A stretch of DNA of 64,000 nucleotides, taken from contig NZ_CP097322.1 of the NCBI RefSeq assembly GCF_023515955.1, positions 6,992,501 to 7,056,500 on the forward strand, read 5' to 3'. The number at the start of each line of letters is the position of its first letter. Position 1 is the stretch's first letter. The stretch comes from Streptomyces sp. RerS4 (GTDB lineage Bacteria; Actinomycetota; Actinomycetes; Streptomycetales; Streptomycetaceae). The translations under genes and the position numbers were made by a program. Under the pieces are notes generated by a model, which was not told where the DNA came from, searched no databases, and was given only the letters and a program-made list of their open reading frames with translations. Positions 34,040 to 42,921 of the stretch are shown here, in pieces.

Positions 34040-35283
34040 GCGCGCCTCCCGGGCGCCCTGGTGGCGGCGGCCCACAGCAGCAGAGCCTGTTCCGCGTCCC
34101 GCGCGTGACGGTGACGCACCGGGGCGGCCCCCCGGATCGGACCGTCGCCGGACTCCTCGGCGCGGGGAGCGTCGGTTCCCAGATGCAGCGCGACGACGAC
34201 GCACCCGCCCGTCGTGGGCGTCGGCAGGGCGTGACCGGCCGCGGACCCACCCGTCACCACCGTCAACAGTCCCCGTGCCGCGACCCGGTACGGGCCCCGA
34301 GGAGGCGCGCCCCCCGTACGGGCGTCCGCCCCGGGCGGGGGCTCGCGGCGGCCCCGCCCGGGAAAGGACCCGGTGGGCGCCACCTCCGTCAGGAACTCCA
34401 GCGAACGCGCCCGTCCGGACGGACCGGGGGAGGTGTTCAGCACCGCCCCCTCACTCGTCCACAGCCGCAGGGCGAGCCCCCGGCGGGCGCAGTCCGCGGC
34501 GAGGGAGGCCGCCGTGTCCACGGCCTCCTCGAACGAGGCGCGGTCCGGGTAGCAGACCGCTCGGGTGTCGAGCCACACGTATCGGGTGGGTTCCCGCACC
34601 GCCGTGTCCTCCCGTACGAGCAGCGTGGCGGTGCGCGCGCTGCTCGCCCAGTGGATCCGCCGGACGTCGTCGCCGGGACGGTACTCGCGCAGCGCGTGGA
34701 ACTCCGGGCCGTCGCGATGGGGCAGGGCGCGGCCCGCGAACCGCGCGGTGCGGATCCGCCCCGCCCCCGCCCCGGGTACGGGCAGGGTACGGGGAAGCAC
34801 CCGTAGGGTCAGGGCATCGACGGTCCGACTCTCGGCGCGGAACAGCTCCAGGGGATCGGTGACGCGCAGCACCGAGGGCCCGAGCGTGAGGACGCCGTGC
34901 TGGTCGGTGGCCAACCGCAGGACGAGCGCTTCGCCGTCCCCGGCGGACGGGTCCCCGGCGGACGGGTCCCCGGCCGACCGCTGCGGACCCTGTGCCGCCG
35001 ACGCCTCCCGTGCCAGGAGCAGTTCGCAGGTCAGCGGGATCCAGGCGGGGACCGCGGGCCGGTCGGCCGTCAGCGTGGCCGGCTCCCCGCGGGTCACCGT
35101 CGCCCTGTCCAGTCGGGCCGGGCCCCCCGTCGTGGCGGCGGCGCGTACCAGGAGGGCGGCGGCGCCGAGCGTGACCAGGCCACCGACCGCCGGGGCCGCC
35201 AGGACCGCCGTCCCCAGGAACCCGGAGCAGGCCGAGAGGAGGAGGCAGACGCCGAGGACCCCCGCGCCACGAGCCGTGATCAC
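34036..35283 (-). CDS. DUF58 domain membrane protein
   Basis: A 415-residue protein that starts at GTG 35283 with two membrane helices (residues 5-50) and has the DUF58 motif EFHALREYRPGDDVRRIHWA at 194-213. DUF58 proteins carry a vWA-like fold and are regular partners of MoxR ATPases. Around residues 103-116 the unit SAGDP occurs three times in tandem. Its start overlaps the MoxR stop by GTGA and its stop overlaps the next start by ATGA. It probably links the MoxR motor to the transglutaminase-like membrane protein. Confidence 0.88.
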   Translation of the reverse strand: MITARGAGVLGVCLLLSACSGFLGTAVLAAPAVGGLVTLGAAALLVRAAATTGGPARLDRATVTRGEPATLTADRPAVPAWIPLTCELLLAREASAAQGPQRSAGDPSAGDPSAGDGEALVLRLATDQHGVLTLGPSVLRVTDPLELFRAESRTVDALTLRVLPRTLPVPGAGAGRIRTARFAGRALPHRDGPEFHALREYRPGDDVRRIHWASSARTATLLVREDTAVREPTRYVWLDTRAVCYPDRASFEEAVDTAASLAADCARRGLALRLWTSEGAVLNTSPGPSGRARSLEFLTEVAPTGSFPGRGRREPPPGADARTGGAPPRGPYRVAARGLLTVVTGGSAAGHALPTPTTGGCVVVALHLGTDAPRAEESGDGPIRGAAPVRHRHARDAEQALLLWAAATRAPGRRA

Positions 35284-36275
35284 CTGGGTACCGCCACGGT
35301 GGCCAGGACGCGGCGCAGGACGTCCTCGCCGGTGAGCCCGTCGAGGAGGGCGCGATCGGTCAACACGAACCGGTGGGCCAGCACGGGCCCGGCGAGAGCC
35401 TTCACGTCGTCCGGGGCCACCCCCTGCCGGCCCTGGGCGAGAGCGTGGACCCGCGCGGCCCGCAGCAGGGCGAGCCCGCCGCGGGTGCTGACACCGAGCC
35501 GGACGTCCGGGGCGTGGGCGTCCGAGCGGGTCTCGCGCAACAGGAGCGCGACGTACCGGTGCAGGGCGGGGTCCACCCTCACCCGGCGCGCGGTCTCGAC
35601 CATGGAGGTCAACACCCGGTCGTCGAAGACGGGCTCCAGGCGCGCCGGCGCCTGCCCCGGCCGATCGTCGCGGGCGAGGATCTCGCTTTCCGCTTCCAGA
35701 TCGGGTCGGCCGATGCGCAGCCGCATCATGAAGCGGTCCAGTTGGGCCTCCGGCAGCGGGTAGGTGCCCTCGAAGTCGATCGGGTTCTGCGTGGCCACCA
35801 CCATGAAGGGGCGCGGTACCGGGCGGGGCTGCCCGGCCACCGAGACCTGCTGTTCCTGCATCACCTCCAGCAGCGCCGCCTGCGCCTTCGGCGAGGCCCG
35901 GTTGATCTCGTCGCAGACCACGACGTGGGCGAAGACCGGTCCGGGACGGAACACGAACGTGCCGCCGCCCTGGTGCACCTCGACGCCCGTGACATCGGAC
36001 GGCATCAGGTCCGGCGTGAACTGGATCCTGTTGCTGGACACGCCGAACGCCGTGGCGAGGGCACGGGCGAGCGAGGTCTTGCCCACGCCGGGGACGTCCT
36101 CGATCAGCAGGTGGCCCTCGGCCAGCAGACATGCCAGCGCCAGCCGGACGGCTTCTCGTTTCCCGCTGAGCACGTGGTCCACGGCCTGCGCGACGAGCTC
36201 GAAGCGGCCGCGGAACGCCCGCAACTCCTCGGAGGCGTCCCTGTCCGGCGCCGGCCCGTTCAACCGACTTTCCAC
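35280..36275 (-). CDS. MoxR-family AAA+ ATPase
   Basis: A 331-residue AAA+ protein. Walker A is EDVPGVGKTSLARAL (residues 60-73) and Walker B is VVVCDEINRASP (118-129), followed by sensor 1 (VVATQNPIDFEGTYPLPEAQ) and the arginine-rich C-terminal lid (LSTRGG type, LGVSTRGGLALL). MoxR ATPases remodel partners that have vWA or DUF58 folds. GTG 36275 overlaps the propeller gene stop by 16 bases. It is the motor of this operon. Length and motifs are normal. Confidence 0.93.
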   Translation of the reverse strand: MESRLNGPAPDRDASEELRAFRGRFELVAQAVDHVLSGKREAVRLALACLLAEGHLLIEDVPGVGKTSLARALATAFGVSSNRIQFTPDLMPSDVTGVEVHQGGGTFVFRPGPVFAHVVVCDEINRASPKAQAALLEVMQEQQVSVAGQPRPVPRPFMVVATQNPIDFEGTYPLPEAQLDRFMMRLRIGRPDLEAESEILARDDRPGQAPARLEPVFDDRVLTSMVETARRVRVDPALHRYVALLLRETRSDAHAPDVRLGVSTRGGLALLRAARVHALAQGRQGVAPDDVKALAGPVLAHRFVLTDRALLDGLTGEDVLRRVLATVAVPR

Positions 36276-38485
36276 AGCTGTACGTTCCCCTCTCTGCGTA
36301 CGGCCAGGACCCGCCCGTCGGGGCCGAACCCGAGCAGTGTCACGTCGGTGCCCGGCAGGGAGCCCACCTTGCGCGGACCGGCGTCGTCGCCGAGCCGCCA
36401 CAGGGTGACCGAGCCGTTGGACGACAGCGCCAGAGTCCGCCCGTCGGCGGACAGGGCGGTGTCCGAGGCGGAACCGGCCTCGGGCAGCGCCCGCTCCCGG
36501 GGTCGGGCCGGGTCCCGTACGTCCCACAGGGCCAAGGGCGTACGCGTACCCGCGGCCAAGACCTGTGTGCCGTCCGCGGAGAACCGCGGGGGCACGGCGC
36601 TCGTGGTGGGGATGTTCACGACGCGCGCGTCACGGCGCTCGCGAAGGTCCACGAACCGCAGCGAGTACCCCGGACCGTTCAACATGGCGGGGACGACCAG
36701 CAGGGGCGCCGTCGGACTGAAGGTCACCCTGTTGAGGACGAGGTCCTCGCCACCGATCTCCTGTCCGTACTCGATGACGAACGGCGCGGTGCGGGGATCC
36801 CTCACGTCCAACAGCAGCAACTCGGACCTCCCGAGGCCGGGGCCGTCCCGGTGGGTGGCGACGGCCCACATGGTCTGCGTCGAGTCCAGGGAGCTGGAGG
36901 CGAACGAGTCGGACCCGCTGCCGAGGAAGGACGCCCAGACCTGCCGGGGCGCCGTGGGATCCGTGAGGTCGTAGCGTCCGATACCGCGCGAGGTGAACAC
37001 GTACGAGGACCTGAAGTCCCTCGTGAAGTCCATGCCGTACGTCTCGTCCGCACCCGACGGCTGGAAGCGGCCGGACATGCGGAACGTGTCGCCCTGCCGC
37101 CTCCACAGGCTGACCTGGCGCCCGTCGGACAAGGCGAGTGTGTTGCCGTCGGGTGCGAACCTCGCCAACCGGGCGGGGGTCTCCAGCGTGGTGAGCAGGC
37201 TCGGACGCAGGGTGTCGTCGCCGGACGCGGTGGGCGTGGGCTTCAGGGTGGGCGTCGGACTGGGCGCCGGACTGGGGGTGGGGCTGGGGGCCGGTACGGG
37301 CGTGGGGACGGGCGCGGCCGACGGCGCCGGCGTGCTCCGGTCCGTCTCCCCCTCCGGATACTTGCGGAAGACCCGGGTGGTGCCCGCGTACGAGACCACG
37401 GCCTGCGGCCCGCCCGGATCGTCGGCCCACACCCGCTCACCCTGGGCGAAGACCGTGAGGTCCGGGGCGGGGGAGTGGGAGAGGCGGGCCTCTACCGTGG
37501 TGCGTCCCGAGACGGGGTCGTGGGCCAGCACCTGCGCACCGTCCCGGTCGGGCACCCAGACGCGGCCGCCCTGCTCGACCGGGCGACCCCACCGACGGGC
37601 CGCGCCGTCGAGGAGCCGCACGCGGTGCAACGCCCGCCCCGTCTCCGGGTCCAGGGTCAGTAGGGTGTTCGTCGGGGTGAGGACCAGGTGCAACCGGCCG
37701 TCCTCACCGAGACCGGCCTCCGCCACACCCTCACCGCCGGCCTCGACGGCGATGGGCACCTCGGGTGCCGTCCCCGTGTCGGACAGCACGACGAAGGACG
37801 GTGCCGCGCGGTTGACGGCGACGGCCCGACCCTCCCGCACGACCAACGTGACGTCCTCGGCGGAGCCCGGCACGCCGATCCGCCGCACGGTACGGCCCCT
37901 GGCGTCCAGGTGCACGACCTCGCGTCCGCCCGGCAGGTGCAGCCACGCCCCGCCGCCCCCGTCCGGCACCGCCTGGGCGACCGGCCCCCCCGCCCGTAGC
38001 ACGCCGTCACGCGTCGCCTCGGGCCCGGCGTCCTTCAACGGGCTCAGGACGCCCCGCGCGTGGTCGACGGAGTAGGCCGCCGCTCCCGAGACGAGGACGG
38101 TGGACGTGGGGGAGCCCAGTCGCTCCGTCGACGCAAGGGCGAGCCGCCGCTCGTCCACCACGCTCGCGTCCGGGTGCCCGTCGACCTCCTTGGGCCGCCG
38201 CGCCACGAGGACGGGGACCGCGCCGCCGCGTACGAGTTCCAACCGGCCGCCCGACACGTCCGGTATCCGGATCTGCGCGACGGGCCGGGCGGTGACCCCG
38301 TCCACGGCGGTGAGCAGTCCGGGCGCGTCGCTGACCAGCCACGCGGCGTCGGCGTCGATCCGCAGGAGCGTGGTGTCCCGGGGCGGTCCCAGCGACGTGA
38401 GGGCCACCGCTGCGAGCGCGCAGAATCCGAGCACGCCGGCGAACACCCTGCGGTCACCGCCGTGTTCCCCCCTCGCAGACGTCAC
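36260..38485 (-). CDS. Membrane-anchored extracytoplasmic beta-propeller protein
   Basis: A 741-residue protein from GTG 38485 (GGGGG four bases upstream; GTG 38506 is an alternative with no ribosome binding site). One membrane helix at residues 14-32 (VFAGVLGFCALAAVALTSL) anchors it. The outside part has an N-terminal propeller-like half, a Pro/Ser/Thr linker (PSPTPSPAPSPTPT) at about residues 385-425, then a WD40-like C-terminal half (LARFAPDGNTLALSDG, FSADGTQVLAAGT, LSADGRTLALSSNG). It opens the operon and is a plausible sensor for the envelope. Confidence 0.82.
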   Translation of the reverse strand: MTSARGEHGGDRRVFAGVLGFCALAAVALTSLGPPRDTTLLRIDADAAWLVSDAPGLLTAVDGVTARPVAQIRIPDVSGGRLELVRGGAVPVLVARRPKEVDGHPDASVVDERRLALASTERLGSPTSTVLVSGAAAYSVDHARGVLSPLKDAGPEATRDGVLRAGGPVAQAVPDGGGGAWLHLPGGREVVHLDARGRTVRRIGVPGSAEDVTLVVREGRAVAVNRAAPSFVVLSDTGTAPEVPIAVEAGGEGVAEAGLGEDGRLHLVLTPTNTLLTLDPETGRALHRVRLLDGAARRWGRPVEQGGRVWVPDRDGAQVLAHDPVSGRTTVEARLSHSPAPDLTVFAQGERVWADDPGGPQAVVSYAGTTRVFRKYPEGETDRSTPAPSAAPVPTPVPAPSPTPSPAPSPTPTLKPTPTASGDDTLRPSLLTTLETPARLARFAPDGNTLALSDGRQVSLWRRQGDTFRMSGRFQPSGADETYGMDFTRDFRSSYVFTSRGIGRYDLTDPTAPRQVWASFLGSGSDSFASSSLDSTQTMWAVATHRDGPGLGRSELLLLDVRDPRTAPFVIEYGQEIGGEDLVLNRVTFSPTAPLLVVPAMLNGPGYSLRFVDLRERRDARVVNIPTTSAVPPRFSADGTQVLAAGTRTPLALWDVRDPARPRERALPEAGSASDTALSADGRTLALSSNGSVTLWRLGDDAGPRKVGSLPGTDVTLLGFGPDGRVLAVRREGNVQLWKVG

Positions 38486-38634
38486 GCAGCCCCCATGCGT
38501 CGTCACCGGACGGTCATTGTGCCGTAGGTCACCTCAACTAATCTGACTTTTACGGCAGTTGACCGAAAACCATCCGCCGCCGACCGGTTCCGGTGTGCCT
38601 CACGCCGGGGACCTCCTGCGGGCGCCGGGGCGAC

Positions 38635-39384
38635 TCAGAGGTCGGTTCCGTCCACACTGAAACCGCCACGCCGTTCGGCGCGCTCCAGGAAGGCGATCCA
38701 CTTGATCCAGTCGCCGATCCCGATGCCCACCGGATGGATCTGAAGATCCTCCTCCTCGCCTCCGTCCTCGATTTTTCCCACGGAGGCGAGGACGGCCGTC
38801 ACGTGGTCGTCGGAGTGGAGGCGGTACGCGGCCAGGGCCGCGGTGATCTCCTCGGGGGTGACGAAGTACTCGCCACCGAAGGCCAGTTTGTGCTCGGCGA
38901 TCCCGCGGACGTCCGCCGGACGCCGGCCGCGGTACACCTCGACGTCTTCCTTGTAGGCGGCTTGGGCTGCGGCGAGGGCTTCGGGATCCTCCGCCTTCAA
39001 GGCGTCGTGCTCCGGACCCCACCACAGGTGGTGCGGCTGCTCGGGATGAGGGGGCCGCTCATGGTCGGTCATGAGCATGTTCAGCCGGCGCATCGCTGTC
39101 ACGTGGTACGACATCGCCCCGATGCGGAGGTGGAAGTGCGACAGGTCGGTCGCCTCCGAGGCCCAGGACGCCCGGTGGACCTTGCGGTCCGCGGCCACGT
39201 ACTGCGGAATCGTGTCGGCCCGGTGCTGATGTATGTTGCCGGCCCCGCTGTGGGGATCGATGGGCGGTCCGGGGGGAAGGGCCTGCCGTTCGTCACACGC
39301 CTGGCGGAACGCGAGGGACGCCGCCTCGTGCACGGCCTCCTCTTCGGAGGTCATCGGCTGACGGGTCTTCATGCTGAAGTACAC
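38635..39384 (-). CDS. Hypothetical cytoplasmic protein
   Basis: A 249-residue acidic protein of no known family. It starts at GTG 39384, four bases after GGAGG; ATG 39372 is possible but lies 16 bases away. The segments FHLRIGAMSYHVTAMRRLNM and HHLWWGPEHDALKA suggest His/Trp-rich helices, and the C-terminal part IGIGDWIKWIAFLERAE is amphipathic. It ends 149 bases before the start of the conflict operon. No link is shown. Confidence 0.6.
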   Translation of the reverse strand: MYFSMKTRQPMTSEEEAVHEAASLAFRQACDERQALPPGPPIDPHSGAGNIHQHRADTIPQYVAADRKVHRASWASEATDLSHFHLRIGAMSYHVTAMRRLNMLMTDHERPPHPEQPHHLWWGPEHDALKAEDPEALAAAQAAYKEDVEVYRGRRPADVRGIAEHKLAFGGEYFVTPEEITAALAAYRLHSDDHVTAVLASVGKIEDGGEEEDLQIHPVGIGIGDWIKWIAFLERAERRGGFSVDGTDL

Positions 39385-39550
39385 GGAACCTCCTGAGTGA
39401 AGGCGGGCAGGCCCCACCGCGCTCGACCGGTGACCCCGACGCGTGGGCGCGCGGCGCCTCCCGGAACGGCGGTGACCGGGCCCGGATCGAATCTACGAAC
39501 GATCACTTGCCACGAGCAAGCCCGCCAAGCCCCCGAGAAGCCGCAGGCGG

Positions 39551-40087
39551 TCAGGCGTCCACGAGGTTGTCAGCCGTCGAAGCGGGGGTGCCGCGCAACC
39601 GGCGGCGCTTGCCCAGCAGAACAGCGGTGCGTGTGAGGACCATGGCCAGGGCCATGAACACGAAGGCGTTCGAGTAGACGTCCTGCCCACTCAACTCGTT
39701 CTCGATGCTGAACACGATGACGTCCTGCGCGAACCAGTGCTCGGAACCGTAGGCGAACACCACGCGGGAGGCGGACATCAGGCTCCAGACGACCGCATAG
39801 GCGACGCCGCCCTTGGTGTAGATGTCCCCGTCGGAACCCCGGTGGGCAGGCAGCAGGACTGCGGCGATCAGGCCACAGACGACGCCCGCGCCGATACCGG
39901 CCAGCTGGAGCCAGGGATCGCTTCCGCCGAGCGGGAGCGTGTGGACGAAGAGCGCGATCACGATCGCGATGGCGATGATCGAGCGCACCAGCCGCATGTT
40001 GGTGACTTTGCGGGTCCCCAGGTCGGTGGCCAGGATGATGGTCAGGATCACCCCGCTGGCGATCAATGCGGTCAGGAACGGGCTCAT
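39551..40087 (-). CDS. Integral membrane protein
   Basis: A 178-residue protein with four to five membrane helices: LIASGVILTIILATDLG, LVRSIIAIAIVIALFVHTL, LAGIGAGVVCGLIAAVL, and a later VFMALAMVLTRTAVLL. The basic loops (KRRRLRG near the end) place the C-terminus inside. The family is unknown. ATG 40087 begins with GGGG upstream. It has no clear operon partner; the 299 bases upstream (40088-40386) show only the short near-repeat CGACCGATGGAC and CGACCGGTGGAC. Confidence 0.7.
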   Translation of the reverse strand: MSPFLTALIASGVILTIILATDLGTRKVTNMRLVRSIIAIAIVIALFVHTLPLGGSDPWLQLAGIGAGVVCGLIAAVLLPAHRGSDGDIYTKGGVAYAVVWSLMSASRVVFAYGSEHWFAQDVIVFSIENELSGQDVYSNAFVFMALAMVLTRTAVLLGKRRRLRGTPASTADNLVDA

Positions 40088-40386
40088 GGGGCAACCCCTT
40101 GGTTCGATGAGTACGGGGGCGCCTTACGGCTCTCCCGGATCTTCCACCTGCAACGCTAGGGAGCGGGAGGGGCGGCCATGGACAACCGACCGATGGACCG
40201 GCTGTCAATCGACCGGTGGACACGGGCACACCGGGCGCCGGAGGCGCAGCCCGTGCCGATGCAGGAGCTTCCGTCCCGCATCCAGGCCCCGCCGACCGCC
40301 GCCCACACCGCCCGGCGGCGTGATCCCCCGACCGCCGATCCCCGCGGCGTGGCTCGCGGGGCGAATCCGTGTGGCCGTGAAGCGCT

Positions 40387-41382
40387 TCAGGAGAGCACCC
40401 ACTGGGGTGGGTGTGCGGGGTCGGCGGGGCAGGTGAAGACGTGCAGGTCCCGGTCCCGGCCGAAGCGGAGCCGGGTGGGAGTGACAACGGAGGCGCTCCA
40501 GCGGATGGATTCCTTCCCCCGCAGGGACGGGTCGCGGTCTTCCAGCGGTGCCCAGCTGTGCGAGCCGGCGTCCATCTCGTCGCCCACGGCGGTCAGCAGC
40601 AGCCGCATCGCGGCGGAGCAGGACGCGCAGGTGATGTCCATCGGACCCGTCGACGCCCAGCTGGGAAAGCCCCCGACCCGCCAGCCGGGCGGTATCGAGA
40701 GGTCCCCCTGATAGCTGAGGGCGTCACGGCCGTGCTCCGCGCTCTGGGCGTCGTCCCAGGCGTCGATGAGAGCGATGAGCGGGGCGGGCAGCGTGTCGTC
40801 CTCCGCCCAGGGGTAGGTGTCCACCTCTTCGGGGTGCAGGACGCACGGTTCGGGAAGGTCGTGGTCCCATCGCAGCACGGGTACTTCGGGCGCGGCGGTG
40901 AGGAACCGGTCCGCGCGCTCGGCCTCTGCGGCCTGCCGCCACCGCAGCAGGTAACGGCGCTCGTAGTGCGGGCCGTGGGTGAACGGGCAGCGCAAGAGCT
41001 GCACCAGGTCCGCGCCGTCGGGCCCCGCTGCCAGGCCGGGGACGTCCCGGCGGAAGAACTGGGCGAGCCCCGTGAACGGCACGGGTCCGTCCTCCCCGGG
41101 GGCACCGGCGCCGCTCCAGGGCCGGCTCCGCGGCCACGCGCCCGAGGCACGGGCGCTGCGGATCTCGTCCGGCGCATAGCCCTCGGTCTCGGGCCGGTGC
41201 GGCTCGCGGCAGACCGGCCACGACTCGTCCTCCGGCCACAGCATCGGCCCGCCGACATGGCTGTCGTGCATGCCGGGCCGCCCGGGCCTGGGGTGCAGCC
41301 GGGTCGTCAGGCCGCGGTAGGAGGCCAGCTCCGGGAAGACAGCCTCCACGGACACCGGTCTGGCCGGCGTGGTCCTGATCAT
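40387..41382 (-). CDS. Hypothetical protein (DUF1963/YwqG-like)
   Basis: A 331-residue protein from ATG 41382. The beginning (FPELASYRGLTTRLHPRPG, GGPMLWPEDESWPVC) and interior (TGLAQFFRRDVPGL, LLRCPFTHG) resemble DUF1963/YwqG proteins that often sit near toxin-type loci and are of unknown role. Two C-x-x-C-like pairs (ITCASCSAAMRL and TCPAD) may bind a metal. The frame stays open upstream through remnants, but the real start is at 41382 by homology. Confidence 0.6.
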   Translation of the reverse strand: MIRTTPARPVSVEAVFPELASYRGLTTRLHPRPGRPGMHDSHVGGPMLWPEDESWPVCREPHRPETEGYAPDEIRSARASGAWPRSRPWSGAGAPGEDGPVPFTGLAQFFRRDVPGLAAGPDGADLVQLLRCPFTHGPHYERRYLLRWRQAAEAERADRFLTAAPEVPVLRWDHDLPEPCVLHPEEVDTYPWAEDDTLPAPLIALIDAWDDAQSAEHGRDALSYQGDLSIPPGWRVGGFPSWASTGPMDITCASCSAAMRLLLTAVGDEMDAGSHSWAPLEDRDPSLRGKESIRWSASVVTPTRLRFGRDRDLHVFTCPADPAHPPQWVLS

Positions 41383-41721
41383 GCGCCGACCGTACGTGGC
41401 ACAGGAGAGGCCACGCGAACGGATTGCCGCGGGGCCCCGAGGTCGCTCAACGCTGAAGCGCTCGTCTGCGCGTGACCCCATGCACCCTGCACGGTCGACC
41501 CGGAAACTCCTCCGCCGACGCGTACGCATGCCACAACTCGTGCCACTGCACGCGACGGACACCGTGGAGAGTCGTGCCCACGACACGAACTCCGTCCTTC
41601 CCACCCCGGGGGGCAGCGCCTGCACCGGACGAGCTGAGCAACCTGAGCCGACCGGCGCTGCTGCTCGCGACCGCAGGCCACAGACCGGTATGGCCATCGC
41701 AGCCTGTCTCCGCCACCCTGT

Positions 41722-41799
41722 CCTGCGGGCGTCCTCGAGGGACAGCCCCGGGCCCTCATCGGTGAGCTCCAGGACGCAGACGGGGGTGCCTGGCGGCAG
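41722..41799 (-). pseudogene. Histidine kinase HATPase fragment
   Basis: Twenty-six codons include TPVCVLELTDEGPGLSLEDA, which matches the G1 box region (D-x-GPGL) of a histidine kinase ATPase domain. Nothing of the kinase before or after it is left, so it is a remnant. It lies in a 666-base stretch (41383-42048) without any intact gene. Confidence 0.4.
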
Positions 41800-41882
41800 G
41801 GGCGGGGTGGGGCCGGCGCGGTGCGGGGCGTTCACACCGCCGGTGTCCCCGGCGGTCCGTGTCGTGCCGACCAGGGGGCCGC

Positions 41883-41996
41883 CGGCCGAGCGCAGGTGAC
41901 GACGGCGTCGAGCCGGCCGGCGATCCAGAGGTGGCCTCGGCTGCGCAGTACGTCGACCATGACCTCGCCCAGTGCGTCGGCGAGCCGCTCGGGGCA
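41883..41996 (-). pseudogene. CobW-type C-terminal fragment
   Basis: The frame reads PERLADALGEVMVDVLRSRG then HLWIAGRLDAVVTCARPAA, close to the C-terminal domain of CobW/zinc GTPase proteins (LRSRGHLWLANRPD pattern). Only about 38 codons exist. The upstream GTPase part is gone. Probably the end of a deleted metallochaperone gene. Confidence 0.4.
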
Positions 41997-42048
41997 GGGG
42001 CGCCGGGACCGCCACACGACGGCCGTGAGGGTCGTCCGTCCGTACCCG

Positions 42049-42921
42049 CTACCGGTCGGTCGGCAGGTCGGTGCGATGCCGTTCGAGGTCGGTGACGGCG
42101 TCGAGGTCCACCACGACCGTGTGGCGGGTGTGCACCCCGTCGGGATCCGTCTCCCGGGTCAGTTGCCAGGTGTCCGCGAAGCCCCAGCTGCCGCCCGTAT
42201 AGACGCCCTTGATCCTGCCGTCCACCGTTCCGACCGCGTCGAAGGGGCCGTCCTGCCAGCGGAAGGTCCAGTGGATCCGGTACCAGGCGTCCAGCTGCCC
42301 CGGGGCGGCCAGGAAGTGCCCGCCGCTCGTGTCCCTCGGATCGGCGACGAGATCCTCGGGTCGGTCCTGGCCGGTGGTCAGTGCGACGAGGCCCGAGGCG
42401 TCGGTCTCGGCGGTCGCCGGATACGTACGGCCGTGGTGGACCGCGTAGGCCTTGGGGCGGAAGTGGTCGACCTCGGTCAAACGTCGCACCAGGTCGTGCA
42501 GTGGCCGGAGCAGGTCCTCGCGGTGCTCGCTCAGCTCGGTGACCTCGTGGCGTGGGAAGACGCCGCGGTAGCCGATGACCCGGCGCTTGAGGTGCCGCTT
42601 GGCGAAGTCTTCGTCAGAGCCGAGGTAGTTGCCCGAGAGCGTGGTGGGCGCGGCGGCGGTGCACTCGAACGGCTCGTCGTGCCAGCGGAACGTCCACCGT
42701 ACGGTGTACCAGGCTTCGAGGTGCTCCGGCGCGACCGGGTATCCCACCGTCCCGTCGGGGGCCTCGCGCGGGGAGAGGCCCGCGGGTGCGGGGCGGCCGG
42801 GCTCGGGCAGCAGTTCGACGTACGGCCACAGGCCCGCGGCGGCACGGGCCTGGTAGGGGTCGCCGAGGTAGGCGGCGACCTCGCCGGTGACCGGGAAGGG
42901 GTGGCCCGCGGGGTCAGTCAT
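42049..42921 (-). CDS. Protein with a duplicated domain, partner of the toxin-like gene
   Basis: A 290-residue protein with an internal repeat: EAWYTVRWTFRWHDEPFECT (69-88) and DAWYRIHWTFRWQDGPFDAV (211-230) head two similar halves of about 140 residues. The family is not known. No signal or membrane helix. ATG 42921 overlaps the end of the upstream gene by 8 bases, so both are produced together. In such a locus it may be the immunity protein or a second effector. That is inference from position only. Confidence 0.65.
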   Translation of the reverse strand: MTDPAGHPFPVTGEVAAYLGDPYQARAAAGLWPYVELLPEPGRPAPAGLSPREAPDGTVGYPVAPEHLEAWYTVRWTFRWHDEPFECTAAAPTTLSGNYLGSDEDFAKRHLKRRVIGYRGVFPRHEVTELSEHREDLLRPLHDLVRRLTEVDHFRPKAYAVHHGRTYPATAETDASGLVALTTGQDRPEDLVADPRDTSGGHFLAAPGQLDAWYRIHWTFRWQDGPFDAVGTVDGRIKGVYTGGSWGFADTWQLTRETDPDGVHTRHTVVVDLDAVTDLERHRTDLPTDR

